Shown piece after piece: positions 42,101 through 47,009 of a stretch of 64,000 nt of DNA. Made by a program: the position numbers and the translations under genes. Below the pieces are notes generated by a model, which was not told where the DNA came from, did not search any database, and saw only the letters and a program-made list of their open reading frames with translations. How positions within the stretch are numbered: position 1 is the first letter of the stretch; each line of letters opens with the position of its first letter. This DNA is from Lucinisca nassula (lineage: Eukaryota; Mollusca; Bivalvia; Lucinida; Lucinidae), in NCBI GenBank assembly GCA_963580285.1, contig OY757010.1:210584138-210648137 (forward strand), in the 5' to 3' direction.

Positions 42101-45100
42101 TGAAACCACAAGGCCTAGGTCTTTGATATTTGGTATGAAGCTTCAGCTAGTGGATCTCTACCAAGATTGTTCAAATTATAGCCCTGAGACCAAAAATGCC
42201 CCGGCCTTGTGGCCCTTTGGTTTTACATAGACTTATATAGGAACTTATATAAGGCTTATCTATCTTTAAAAATCTTCTTCTATGAAACCACAAGGCCTAG
42301 GTCTTTGATATTTGGTGTGAAATTTCATCTAGCGGACCTCTATCAAGATTGTTCAAATTATAGCCCTGGGGCCAAAAATGCCCCCACCCTAAGACCCTTT
42401 GGTTTTACATAGACTAATATAGAAATAATCTTTGAAAATCTTCTCTGAAACAGCAAGGCCCAGGTCTTTGATATTTGGTGTGAAGCTTCATCTAGTGGAC
42501 CTCTATCAAGATTGTTTAAATTATAGCCCTGAGGCCAAAAATGCCCCTGCCCTGAGGCCATTTGTTTTTACATAGGCTTATGTTGGGAATATCTTTAAAA
42601 AAATCTTCATCTCTGAAACCGCAAGGGCCAGGTCTTTGATATTTGGTATGTAAGTAAGTAAGTAAGTAAGTAAAGACTTTATTTACAGAGGGTAACAACA
42701 TTTAGCACATACAAGTACAAAATACAAGTAACAGCTAATCTTCCATGAGGCCCTCAGTATAAACAGTATTAACAGTACAATAATAACATGTGTAACTACA
42801 TTTATACAAGTAGACATTAAAACCTGTTCATACCTAAAAAGTTTGAGGTAACACCCATGAATGTTTAGAAACACAGAGTGGGTATTCCCTCAAACCTTAA
42901 ACATAAACTTCTTTACTGTATTAACCTGTGAATATATTGTAGCTTCATCTAGTGGACCTTTGCGAAGATTGTTCATATTATAGCCTTTGTTGATATTTGG
43001 TATGAAGCTTTACCTTTTTAGACCTACCTCAACATAATGCACATTATAACCCTGGGGTCAATAATGGCCTTCCCCGGGGCCCACTTGTTACTCTATGGAT
43101 CAGGTGAGCGATCCAGGGCCATCATGGCCCTCTTGTCTTGATTTCTGCGGCCCCTGGGCTGATGAATCTCCATACTGACATCCACCATGATGTGCCCTGC
43201 CTGCTGCTATCAACTGGTTTGGCTCAGTTTCTTGATAGGCATCTAGTCTAATGAAACTTCAAACTGACATCCACCATGTCGCACACTGCCTGCTGCTATC
43301 AACTGCTTCGGCTCAGTTTCATGATCACTGAGGCATCTTGGCTAATGGAACTTCATACTGACATCCACCATGTTGTACCCTGCCTGCTGCTAACAACTGT
43401 TTTGGCTCAGTTTCTTGATTTCTGAGGCCCCTGGGCTAATGGAACTTCATACTGACATCCACCATGTTGTACACTGCCTGCTGCTATCAACTGCTTCGGC
43501 TCAGTTTCATGATTACTGAGGCATCTAGGCTATTGAATCTTCATACTGACATCCAACATGTTGTGCCCTGCCTGCTGTTATCAACTGTTTTGGCTCAGTT
43601 TCTTGACAGGCATCTAGGCAAATGAATCTTCATACTGACATCCACCATGATGTGCCCTGCCTGCTGCTATCAATTGGGTGGGCTCAGTTCTTGATTACTG
43701 AGGCACCTAGGCAAATTGAACTTCAATCTGACATCCACCACAATGTACACTGCCTGCTGCTATCAACTGCTTCGGCTCAGTTTCATGATTACTGAGGTAT
43801 CTAGGCTAATGGAACATCATACTGACATCCCCATGTTGTACCCTGCCTGCTGCTATCAACTGTTTTGGCTCCGTTTCTTAATTTCTGAGGCCCCTGGGCT
43901 AATGGAACTTCATACTGACATCCACCATGTTGTACACTGCCTGCTCATATCAACTGCTTCGGCTCAGTTTCTTGATTACTGAGGCATCTAGGCTAATGAA
44001 ACTTCATACTGGCACCCGCCAAGTTGTGCCCTGCCTGCTGCTATCAATTGCGTTGGCTCAGTTTCTTGATTACTGAGGCACCTAGGCTAATAAAATTTCA
44101 TACTGACATCCGTCATGTTGTACCCTGCCTGCTGTAATCAATTGCTTAGGTTCAGTTTCTTTATCACTGAGGCACCTAGGCAAATGAAACTTCAAACTGA
44201 CAGCCACCATGTCGTACATGCCTGTTGCTATCAATTGCTTCGGCTTAGTTTCATGATCACTGAGGCACCTAGGCAAATGAAACTTCAAACTGACATCCAC
44301 CGTGTCGTACACTGCCTGCTGCTATCAACTGCTTCGGCTCAGTTTCTTGATCACTGAGGCATCTAGGCTAATGGAACTTCATACTGACATCCACCATGTA
44401 CACTGCCTGCTGCTATCAATTGCTTCGGCTCAGTTTCTTGATTACTGAGGCATCTAGGCTAATGGAACTTCATACTGACATCCACCATGTTGTACACTGC
44501 CTGCTGCTATCAATTGCTTCGGCTCAGTTTCTTGATTACTGAGGCACCTAGGCTAATTAAATTTCATACTGACATCCGCCATGTTGTACCCTGCCTGCTG
44601 TTAACAAATTGGCTCAGTTTCTTGATCACTGTAGCACCTAGGGAAATGAAACTTCAAACTGACATCCACCATGTCGTACACTGCCTGCTGCTGTCAACTG
44701 CTTCTGCTCAGTCATGATCACTGAGGCATCTAGGCTAATTGAGCTTCTTACTGACATCCCCCATGTTGTACCCTGCCAGCTGCTATCAACTGTTTATGCT
44801 CAGTTTCTTGATTTCTGAGGCTAATGGAACTTCATACCGACATCCACCATGTTGTACACTGCCTGCTGCTATCAACTGCTTCAGCTCAGTTTCTTGATTA
44901 CTTAGGCATCTAGGCTAAGTAATCTTCATACTGACATCCGACACGTTGTACCCTGCCTGCTGCTATCAATTGCTTCGGCTCAGTTTCTTGATTACTGAGG
45001 CACCTAGGCAAATGGAACTTCAAACTGACATCCACCATGTCGTACAATGCCTGCTGCTATCAATTGCTTCGCCTCAGTTTCTTGATTACTGAGGCATCTA

Positions 45101-46942
45101 GGCTATTGAATCTTCATACTGACATCCGCCATGTTGTACACTGCCTGCTACTCTCAACTGTTTTGGTTCAGTTTCATGATTACTAAGGCATCTAGGCCAG
45201 TGAAACTTCAAACTGACTTCCACCAAGTTGTACTCTTCCGGCTGAGGCATCAAGGCTGATGGAGCTTCTTATTGACACCCCCATGTTGTACCCTGCCAGC
45301 TGCTATCAACTGTTTTGGCTTAGTTTTTGATTTCTGAGGCCCCTTGGCTAATGAAACTTCATACCGACATCCACCATGTTGTACACTGCCTGCTGCTATC
45401 AACTGCTTCAGCTCAGTTTCTTGATTACTTAGGCATCTAGGCTAATTAATCTTCATACCGACATCCGCCATGTTGTACCCTGCCTGCTGCTATCAATTGC
45501 TTCGGCTCAGTTTCTTGATTACTGAGGCACCTAGGCAAATTGAACTTCAAACTGACATCCACCATGTCGTACACTGCCTGCTACTATCAATTGCTTCGGC
45601 TCAGTTTCTTGATTACTGAGGCATCTTGGCTATTGAAACTTCATACTGACATCCGCCATGTTGTACACTGCCTGCTGCTATCAATTGCTTCGGCTCAGTT
45701 TCTTGATTACTTAGGCATCTAGGCTAATTAATCTTCATACCGACATCCGCCATGTTGTACCCTGCCTGCTGCTATCAATTGCTTCGGCTCAGTTTCTTGA
45801 TTACTGAGGCATCTTGGCTATTGAAACTTCATACTGACATCCACCATGGTGTACACTGCCTGCTGCTATCAACTGCTTCAGCTCAGTTTCTTGATTACTT
45901 AGGCATCTAGGCTAATTAATCTTCATACCGACATCCGCCATGTTGTACCCTGCCTGCTGCTATCAATTGCTTCGGCTCAGTTTCTTGATTACTGAGGCAC
46001 CTAGGCAAATTGAACTTCAAACTGACATCCACCATGTCGTACACTGCCTGCTACTATCAATTGCTTCGGCTCAGTTTCTTGATTACTGAGGCATCTAGGC
46101 TATTGAAACTTCATACTGACATCCGCCATGTTGTACTCTGCATGCTGCTGTCAACTGTTTTGGTTCCGTTTCATGATTACTAAGGCATCTAGGCTAATGA
46201 AACTTCAAACTGACTTCCACAAAGTTGTACCCTTCCGGCTGCTATCAACTGCTTCGCCTCAGTTTCATGATTAATGAGGCATCTAGGCTAATGCAACTTC
46301 AAACTTACTTCCACCATGTTGTACACTGCCTGTTGCTATCAACTGTTACTGCTCTTAACCTTATTTTTATACCCAACCAGACGATAGTGGTGGGATATTT
46401 TACCTTCAAGTGTCTGGAGCGCTTTGGTGCAGTGGTAAAGCATCAGATTTGAGATCTATATGTAGTCTGTTCGATCCCCGCAAGCGCCGAGTGTTTCTTC
46501 CTTGAGAAAGTGACTTTATCTTCATTGCTTAGTACTGATTCCTACCCAGGAAAAGAGGGCCACATTGAAGATTAGTACTAGTACTAAATGTGTTACCCTC
46601 ACCGATTACTTCTGAACTAAGTAAACGGGACATGTTCTGGGTATATAATAAAGGAATTTTACTGTGCATCTTCCCCAAGTATCTTGATCTGAAAAGTAAA
46701 AAATCTCTGTGTAACTGAGTTTTACCTGATCACTTAACCCAAAGACAGGTTTTCTTTTAATGATAAATTTTGGTGCATACAATTAATTGCATTTTTTGGT
46801 TTATAATAGGTCACGTTCTATGGAAATTATAACGAATGGCATAATATGATGGCCAGTTATTCTGCAAGCGCCTTTATTCTTTTTTTTCAGTATGTCAAGT
46901 ATTGAAGATATCCAAGATGAACTTAAGACTATACAGCGATGA
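3061..46942 (+). CDS. BORCS7: BORCS7: BLOC-1-related complex (BORC) subunit 7, five exons
   Basis: Join 3061-3180, 21015-21077, 27980-28023, 29918-29938 and 46891-46942: 300 nt, 99 residues, TGA at 46940-46942. Every intron is GT-AG with a pyrimidine tract; phases are 0, 0, 2, 2 and all junctions keep frame. From memory, human BORCS7 (about 105 aa) has SRSSELLGQAARN, QEDAILHSED and LQYQQEAIQKN; this protein has SKSSDLLAQAAKNF, QESVVHNSEE and FEYQQAAIERS at the same places, with the same helical, coiled-coil-like character and similar length. In animals BORC recruits the small GTPase ARL8 to lysosomes and couples them to kinesins for outward transport. The ATG has A at -3 and an in-frame TAA 9 bases upstream. 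No poly(A) signal could be fixed downstream. Introns are 17,834, 6,902, 1,894 and 16,952 bases, mostly transposon-derived. Confidence 0.92.
3331..3400 (+). repeat. Degenerate tRNA-like sequence (probable SINE head)
   Basis: TAGCTCAGAGGTTAG resembles a tRNA A box and CCAGTTCAATTC a B box, at about tRNA spacing. No acceptor stem pairs, so it is not a functional tRNA. Confidence 0.4.
3401..4029. other. Intron 1 spacer
   Basis: AT-rich unique sequence. I see no coding, hairpin or tandem signal of note. Confidence 0.4.
4030..4140 (+). repeat. SINE 3'-domain fragment
   Basis: GATGAATGCCGCAAAGTGC followed by a CTTCGGATCGGGATGTTAC-type core matches the tail of the minus-strand SINE at 6699-6897. 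The tRNA head is missing, so this is a truncated copy. Confidence 0.55.
4141..4679. other. Intron 1 spacer
   Basis: No feature recognised. It ends at the in-frame stop just before the Penelope-like ORF. Confidence 0.4.
4680..6279 (+). mobile_element. Penelope-like retroelement, copy A (5'-truncated)
   Basis: Reverse-transcriptase reading frame (open from 4680) followed by a conserved 3' UTR of about 565 bases ending CTTTGTTTTACTTCTAC without a poly(A) tail. The same 3' end closes the copies at 18516, 22712, 23490 and 25643, which defines the element's 3' terminus. RT type and lack of poly(A) suggest a Penelope-like element. No GIY-YIG endonuclease is visible, so the class is less sure than the presence of an RT. 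Confidence 0.75.
4807..5715 (+). CDS. Reverse transcriptase, Penelope-like, 5'-truncated
   Basis: 302 residues counted from a GTG; the frame is open back to 4680, so the N-terminus is truncated rather than a true start. RT palm motifs are RQVVGMPMGTNCTPLVADMF (residues 22-41) and the catalytic YLDD (71-74), followed by APFLDLHLS (107-115) and IYDKRDDFDFEIVNFPF (125-141). The C-terminus is basic and ends in PT just after FNCTPVDQASDSM. The finger subdomain is absent, and there is no GIY-YIG or other endonuclease after the RT. Four partial copies in the window share this C-terminus. The frame itself shows no break, so it decayed little after insertion. Confidence 0.82.
   Translation: MCDALTFLLDNIYIRFGTKLFRQVVGMPMGTNCTPLVADMFLYCYERDFILSLSIDNQSEIIEAFSSTSRYLDDLLNIDNTYFDGLISQIYPLELQLNKANSSDTEAPFLDLHLSIVDGFVSCKIYDKRDDFDFEIVNFPFLDGDVPRAPSYGVYISQLIRFARVCSHVTDFNTRNKLLTAKLLNQGYRYHKLRKAFSKFYRRHSDLISKFNIGLKSLLQQGLSEPEFYGDLVYKFRKIYNRNDFSTQFRKIILRYKKIGYNMDIIRQTACMVVNPITVGNFASLFNCTPVDQASDSMTAPT
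6300..6600 (+). pseudogene. LINE reverse-transcriptase relic
   Basis: Around 6313 one frame reads AVSGVPQGAML and stops; about 75 bases on, another frame reads SCGAHLLANDCLLYQ (near 6391), the decayed equivalent of the family's ARLFADDCLLY with the first Asp changed to Asn. Weak similarity to the region after the catalytic motif continues to about 6590. It has at least one frameshift and one stop, and follows the Penelope-like 3' end directly. Confidence 0.7.
6699..6897 (-). mobile_element. tRNA-derived SINE
   Basis: On the minus strand a tRNA-like head starts at about 6896 (GGGAGCGTGATAGCTCAACG), with an A box TAGCTCAACGGTTAG and a B box GGATTCTATCCC. The body carries GTCCTTCGGATCCGGACG and ends in a run of 16 T. 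No clear target-site duplication. Confidence 0.75.
6898..7440. other. Intron 1 spacer
   Basis: No recognised feature. One pyrimidine-rich stretch (about 7205-7245) lacks a convincing exon after it. Confidence 0.4.
7533..7816 (-). other. Unidentified open frame outside the repeats
   Basis: About 94 codons stay open here on the minus strand, ending KLFHRFTQGYTIKFSE. The longer ORF that contains it begins inside the neighbouring hairpin element, so its start is artificial. The composition looks protein-like (FKSSFQKLLHQTLKFDSG), but I do not recognise a family and see no splice sites. It could be a gene relic or chance. Confidence 0.25.
7818..10037 (+). mobile_element. Hairpin-ended tandem-repeat element (HINE/pearl-like), copy 1
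   Basis: Starts after a T run with AGCTCACCTGTCACG, whose palindrome closes with GGTGAGCT, then GGGATCAC, a GTCCGTCGTGCGTGCG microsatellite and a 5' domain (CATCTCCTCCTAAACCACTG). About a dozen units of roughly 166 bp follow, containing GATATTTGG, GAAGCTTCATCTAGTGGAC and CCAAAAATGCCCC. It closes with GGATCAGGTGAGCGATCCAGG, the hairpin AGGGCCatcatGGCCCT and a slightly altered tail. Subterminal inverted repeats, central tandem units and a 3' hairpin resemble Helentron-associated elements (HINEs) and the bivalve pearl elements; no transposase or Rep gene is present. It lies in BORCS7 intron 1. Confidence 0.8.
10038..10275 (-). repeat. Interspersed repeat family Z, minus copy
   Basis: The reverse complement matches the plus copy at 53238-53515: AGAAATAGATTGGGCTGC, GCAGAGCTGAAACC and TACTGGTAAACC. 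The left part matches 10560-10640 (GAGATGAAATGACATC in reverse). Family function unknown; a SINE or LINE 3' end is likely. Confidence 0.6.
10315..10520 (+). repeat. Hairpin repeat family Q, degenerate copy
   Basis: AAACCCCAGTTTATAGAG, then ATTGATTGTGGGTACTCG and a decayed right arm. It lines up with the complete copy at 47480-47755. Confidence 0.55.
10560..10730 (+). repeat. Interspersed repeat family Z, plus copy, 3' part
   Basis: Contains GAGATGTCATTTCATCTCAA and ends GGGGACGTTAAACCTCAAAT with a short CAAACAAACAA tail. The same tail closes the copies at 50.9 and 53.5 kb. Confidence 0.6.
10868..10935. repeat. Palindromic MITE-like hairpin, family P
   Basis: CCCAGATCAGACTGCTC is followed after a short loop by its inverted copy GAGCAGTCTGATCTGGG, flanked on the left by CAAACAGTG. 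Confidence 0.7.
11115..12956 (+). mobile_element. Hairpin-ended tandem-repeat element, long-unit type, no 3' end
   Basis: Opens TAGCTCACCTGGGCC after a T-rich flank. Long degenerate units of about 350-450 bp recur, each with GGTCACATGACCAA, TGGCCACCATGCCCATAT, ACCAATGGG and TTCAAATGATGACCC. A family-Q repeat is inserted at about 12090-12345. No terminal hairpin is found before the next element starts at 12957, so this copy is truncated or itself interrupted. Confidence 0.6.
12090..12345 (+). repeat. Hairpin repeat family Q
   Basis: AAACCCCATTTTATATGG...AACTGGGGTTTAGGG, then inverted arms ACATAGGTTGTGGGTACTC and GAGCACCCACAACCTATGT about 20 bases apart. Closely similar in order and length to the copy at 47480. 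Confidence 0.75.
12957..17709 (+). mobile_element. Hairpin-ended tandem-repeat element, 161-bp-unit type, split by a nested element
   Basis: Head TAGCTCACCTGGGCCG and a CCGTCGTCCGTCCGTCC microsatellite, then 161-bp units (CTTGTCATCACCGTAGC, TTTTGATCGGATCTTTCTG, CCCTTTGATTGCTGAAAATG). Two units precede and about a dozen follow the insertion at 13499-15504. Ends CAGGTGAGCGATACAGGACC with a hairpin and TCCTCTTGT at 17709. Units from 15505 to 16460 show a three-unit higher-order duplication. Confidence 0.8.
13499..15504 (+). mobile_element. Hairpin-ended element, copy 2, nested in another element's array
   Basis: Complete copy: TAGCTCACCGTCACG head, microsatellite, about ten 166-bp units, and the end GCGATCCAGGGCCATCATGG followed by TCCTCTTGT. 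Left flank is ...AAAATGCCGATTTT and right flank TTACCTTG...CATCACCGTAGC, which are adjacent in intact units of the host array (for example near 15985). This fixes both ends and shows insertion into a T run. Confidence 0.85.
17710..18515. other. Non-repetitive island with promoter-like motifs and two coding-like frames
   Basis: Plus strand 17731-17817 reads MDVKTILMNSVKM then VDYREKLNEIPDEIWVP, followed by a possible donor (CTAA|gtatgt). The minus strand 18110-17968 reads MKTQWRRNQQLCDEDIFKK to YGSFIN with a possible donor AAC|gtaagc. Upstream of the minus frame lie ATTGG (18142), the E-box CACGTG (18155) and CCAATCAG (18185). I recognise neither protein. It could be a nested gene or remnant inside intron 1, or chance. 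Confidence 0.3.
18516..19213 (-). mobile_element. Penelope-like element, copy B (5'-truncated)
   Basis: On the minus strand it runs from the last RT codons (near GCATGCATGGTGGTTAACCC) through the shared 3' UTR to the terminal ACTTTGTTTTACTTCTAC-type end at 18516. It contains a G-rich run (about 18784-18813). The 5' truncation point at 19213 abuts a headless hairpin-element array. It resembles copy E more than copy A near the stop codon. Confidence 0.8.
19214..20493 (+). mobile_element. Hairpin-ended element without its 5' head
   Basis: Degenerate 166-bp units from TATTTGGTATGAAGCTTCAT onward, ending CAGGTGAGCGATATAGGACC, hairpin GGACCattttGGTCC, then TCTTG. The 5' hairpin and microsatellite are missing, apparently lost at the junction with Penelope-like copy B. 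One unit (about 19815-19945) is inverted relative to its neighbours. Confidence 0.75.
20494..20814. other. Intron 1 spacer
   Basis: No recognised feature. One possible acceptor (20641-20653) is followed by no exon that fits the BORCS7 frame. Confidence 0.4.
20815..20875. repeat. Palindromic MITE-like hairpin, family P
   Basis: GATCAGATGGCCATCTGATC is a perfect 20-base palindrome, followed by TGGATCTACACTGTTTGC, the family's right flank. It lies about 140 bases before BORCS7 exon 2. Confidence 0.7.
21015..21077 (+). CDS. BORCS7: BORCS7 exon 2
   Basis: Residues 41-61 (LLAQAAKNFASQE...SEE), 63 nt in phase 0. Acceptor tttttatatttcag, donor GAG|gtgaga. This is the best-conserved stretch of the protein (human LLGQAARNMVLQE). 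Confidence 0.93.
21130..21590 (+). repeat. Tandem array, about 150-160-bp units (GCAACTCC type), first block
   Basis: Opens with GCCCGTCCATCCGTCTGTTC, a microsatellite-like head. Units share CTCTGCAACTCC, TTTTGATGAAAC and ACCTGAAGATGATCATATT, and continue in the block at 25.3-27.0 kb. Confidence 0.65.
21726..21891 (-). mobile_element. tRNA-derived SINE (GCCTCCGTGG type) with 15-bp target-site duplication
   Basis: Minus-strand head GCCTCCGTGGTCGAGTGGTT, B box GGTTCGATCCC, body GACTTTCGGATGAGTC and an (ACTC)n tail. Perfect flanking repeats ACTGATGAGAAGGAG at 21711-21725 and 21892-21906 prove retrotransposition into this site. Confidence 0.92.
21907..22129. repeat. ACATGTAAAT-rich low-complexity region
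   Basis: Imperfect repeats of ACATGTAAA/TTTACATGT with spacers; continues on the other side of the TTAA element at 22677-22710. Confidence 0.6.
22134..22672. mobile_element. TTAA-flanked non-autonomous DNA transposon, 539 bp
   Basis: Terminal inverted repeats AGGTGCATTATTGAGCTATC (left) and its inverted counterpart AGGTGCATTAGTGAGCTACC (right), flanked on both sides by TTAA (22130-22133 and 22673-22676). TTAA targets are typical of the piggyBac and Kolobok groups. No transposase is encoded. Confidence 0.82.
22712..24253 (-). mobile_element. Penelope-like element, copy C, interrupted by a nested copy
   Basis: Minus-strand RT sequence from codons near YGVYISQLI (24253) through FNI (24066), then, after a 576-bp insertion, on from the LLQQGL region (23487) to the 3' UTR end at 22712. 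The two halves meet at adjacent bases of copy A (about 5446-5450). The 3' UTR has a G run at 22986-23001. At its upstream end a 17-base repeat (ATTAATTGCGAAATATA) occurs twice. Confidence 0.8.
23490..24065 (-). mobile_element. Penelope-like element, copy D, nested inside copy C
   Basis: Begins at the last codons of the RT (GGCTCCAACGTAAAGGC on the minus strand) and carries the full 3' UTR to CTTTGTTTTACTTCTAC. It is inserted in the same orientation inside copy C, with no obvious target duplication. Confidence 0.8.
24365..24515 (-). repeat. Family P MITE-like repeat
   Basis: GGGGTGTAAGATTGTGTTTTC, GCATCTGATCTGGGCC and TGTTTGCCAATAACCCATTT match the 52.4-kb copy in reverse orientation. The central palindrome has decayed. 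Confidence 0.55.
24839..25005 (+). mobile_element. tRNA-derived SINE (GCCTCCGTGG type) with 12-bp target-site duplication
   Basis: GCCTCCGTGGTGTAGTGGTT head, B box GGATCGATTCC, body ACTTTCGGATGAGTCTTTAA, (ACTC)n-like tail. Flanks CATGCCTTGAGA at 24827-24838 and 25006-25017. Confidence 0.9.
25265..27005 (+). repeat. Tandem array, about 145-165-bp units (GCAACTCC type), second block, interrupted
   Basis: Units contain CTCTGCAACTCC, CAGTTTTCA, GAAACCTTCCAGTTATTG and GACCTGAAGATGATC. The array runs 25265-25642 and resumes at 26467; Penelope-like copy E lies between and cuts one unit after CTTCCAGTT. Confidence 0.7.
25643..26466 (+). mobile_element. Penelope-like element, copy E (5'-truncated)
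   Basis: Starts in the RT C-terminal part (SKFYRRHSDL equivalent) and carries the RT end and the 3' UTR to CTTTGTTTTACTTCTAC. The stop region differs from copy A: GGTCGGGCTTAAG introduces an early stop where A reads on to SDSM. Inserted in a tandem unit that resumes on the far side. Confidence 0.85.
27350..27420 (+). repeat. Family Q fragment (AAACCCCAG inverted repeat only)
   Basis: ACCCCATAAACCCCAGTTTC...GTTGGGATTATGGGGT, the small outer hairpin of family Q without the main one. Confidence 0.5.
27572..27735 (+). mobile_element. tRNA-derived SINE (GCCTCCGTGG type)
   Basis: CTTCGTGGTGTAGTGGTTAC, GATCGATCCCGGGCG, ACTTTCGGATGAGTCTTTAA and an AACACTCAC tail. A target duplication is not clear. 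It lies about 245 bases before BORCS7 exon 3. Confidence 0.82.
27815..27890. repeat. Family P hairpin, degenerate
   Basis: AGCAGTCTGATCTG followed by TCTATACTGTTTGC, the right half of the family-P palindrome; the left arm is decayed. Confidence 0.45.
27980..28023 (+). CDS. BORCS7: BORCS7 exon 3
   Basis: 44 nt encoding TVKKISLIRSQFEY plus the first two bases of a Gln codon. Acceptor tattctttattttcag, donor CCA|gtaagt. Confidence 0.92.
28040..28150. repeat. Family P repeat
   Basis: TACCCGGAAACCCGTAAACG, then CCAGATCAGATGCTGCAGCA and an inverted TGCGGCTCTGATTAGG, then CTATACTATTTGCTGG. It starts about 20 bases after the BORCS7 exon 3 donor. Confidence 0.6.
28430..28575 (-). repeat. Family P repeat
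   Basis: AGGGGTGTTAGGTTGTG, CTAGCAAACAGTGGAGGCCC, TGATCAGACGCCGCGTTCTG and GTACTAAATGGGTTAA, matching the copy at 52.4 kb in reverse. Confidence 0.6.
28576..28974. other. Intron 3 spacer
   Basis: No feature recognised. Confidence 0.4.
28975..29110 (+). repeat. Hairpin repeat family Q
   Basis: TTTTTCTTATTTTTTGC and ACATATGTTGTGGGTA on the left are inverted as TACGCCCAACATATGC and GCAGAAATAAGAAAAAT on the right, around the inner palindrome CCTCAGTGAGG. Confidence 0.72.
29111..29917. other. Intron 3 remainder
   Basis: Contains a worn family-Q trace (about 29340-29420, CTGCCTCACTGAGG) and a worn family-P trace (about 29585-29650, GTAGATCGGGATCAGCTC). Otherwise nothing up to the acceptor of exon 4. 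Confidence 0.4.
29918..29938 (+). CDS. BORCS7: BORCS7 exon 4, a 21-nt microexon
   Basis: 21 nt between a long pyrimidine tract ending ttttcag and the consensus donor AAG|gtaagt. It completes Gln76 and encodes QAAIER plus two bases of Ser83. Skipping would keep the frame, since it is seven codons long. Confidence 0.9.
29939..30204. other. Intron 4, first part
   Basis: No feature recognised before the 93-bp array. Confidence 0.4.
30205..30976 (+). repeat. 93-bp tandem array, left block
   Basis: About eight units of roughly 93 bp: GATTACTGAGGCACCTAGGC, AACTTCAAACTGACATCC, CCATGTTGTAC and CTGCCTGCTGCTATCAACTG followed by TTTTGGCTCAGTTTC. Interrupted at GGCTCATTTT by the concatemer of hairpin elements; the array resumes at 43137. 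Confidence 0.9.
30977..33938 (+). mobile_element. Concatemer member a (complete, with 5' hairpin)
   Basis: TAGCTCACCTGTCACGTAGT head, GTGCGTGCG microsatellite and about 17 units of roughly 166 bp, some with G/C runs (31891-31912). Ends CGGGTGAGCGATTCAGGGCC, then CTCTGGACCCTCTTGT. Confidence 0.8.
33939..35866 (+). mobile_element. Concatemer member b (variant 5' end)
   Basis: Starts GTTTTATATTAGGATCAC; the AGCTCACC hairpin is absent and the sequence rejoins the family at GGATCACTTTTTGTC. About ten units follow, then the standard 3' end GCGATCCAGGGCCATCATGG. Confidence 0.8.
35867..38711 (+). mobile_element. Concatemer member c (complete, with 5' hairpin)
   Basis: TAGCTCACCGTCACGTAGTG starts directly after the preceding CTCTTGT. 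Contains a C-run expansion (37358-37369) in one rearranged unit and several shortened units near 38300-38540. Confidence 0.8.
38712..40548 (+). mobile_element. Concatemer member d (variant 5' end)
   Basis: Same GTTTTATATTAGGATCAC start as members b and e. Its first 650 bases are nearly identical to those of member e, 1,839 bases downstream, which points to a recent duplication. Confidence 0.82.
40549..43136 (+). mobile_element. Concatemer member e (variant 5' end)
   Basis: Starts like b and d; ends with GCGATCCAGGGCCATCATGG and CCCTCTTGT. A LINE 3' fragment is inserted in its last units (42649-42936). Confidence 0.82.
42649..42936 (-). mobile_element. LINE 3' end with (TTAC)n tail, 5'-truncated
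   Basis: Plus strand begins (TAAG)n AAGACTTTATTTACAG; on the minus strand this is an AATAAAG-type 3' UTR end with a TTAC microsatellite tail, common in L2/CR1-like LINEs. It breaks a tandem unit between TATTTGGTATG and TAGCTTCATCTAGTGG. Confidence 0.72.
43137..46350 (+). repeat. 93-bp tandem array, right block (about 34 units)
   Basis: Continues the 30.2-kb array with the same unit. Adjacent units often differ by matched variants (AACTGTTTTGG or AACTGCTTCGG; GCACCTAGGCAAATG or GCATCTAGGCTAATG), showing block-wise duplication. It lies in BORCS7 intron 4, ending 540 bases before exon 5. Confidence 0.92.
46415..46570 (+). repeat. tRNA-derived SINE or tRNA relic
   Basis: GGAGCGCTTTGGTGCAGTGG (A box), CTGTTCGATCCCCGC (B box) and a closing AGCGCC that pairs with the start. 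The intervening anticodon arm is longer than a tRNA's. A tail with AGTACTGATTCCTACCCAGG follows. Confidence 0.6.
46891..46942 (+). CDS. BORCS7: BORCS7 exon 5 with stop codon
   Basis: 52 coding nt after the acceptor ttcttttttttcag. It encodes the end of Ser83, then MSSIEDIQDELKTIQR and TGA. The 3' UTR follows and may include the hAT-like insertion at 47010. Confidence 0.91.
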
Positions 46943-47009
46943 GAGCCACACCTATACACTAGAGTGATAAACAGGCCATAATGCTTTTCAGCTCCATCTA
47001 CATCATTGC

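Larger units (their letters stand above)
30977..43136 (+). mobile_element. Head-to-tail concatemer of five hairpin-ended elements, 12.2 kb
   Basis: Five consecutive same-orientation elements meet end to start at 33938/33939, 35866/35867, 38711/38712 and 40548/40549. Each ends in a GGTGAGCGAT(C/T)C motif, a hairpin and CTCTTGT. The block splits a 93-bp array unit: left flank ...GGCTCATTTT, right flank CTTGATTTCTG, which are nearly adjacent in intact units (GGCTCAGTTTCTTGATT). Members are listed separately. Confidence 0.85.

Noticed and set aside
44082..45722. ORFs with a repeated peptide (SLKFHLPRCLS, QLLRLSFLITEA) in the 93-bp array
   Set aside because: The unit length of 93 is a multiple of three, so frames stay open across units by arithmetic. 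They occur on both strands with stops scattered among units.
30205..46350. CRISPR-like array
   Set aside because: Whole 93-bp units repeat with no alternation of short repeats and unique spacers, and the surrounding DNA is animal.
46415..46490. Functional tRNA gene
   Set aside because: A and B boxes are present but the anticodon region is too long and does not fold; a SINE head is more likely.
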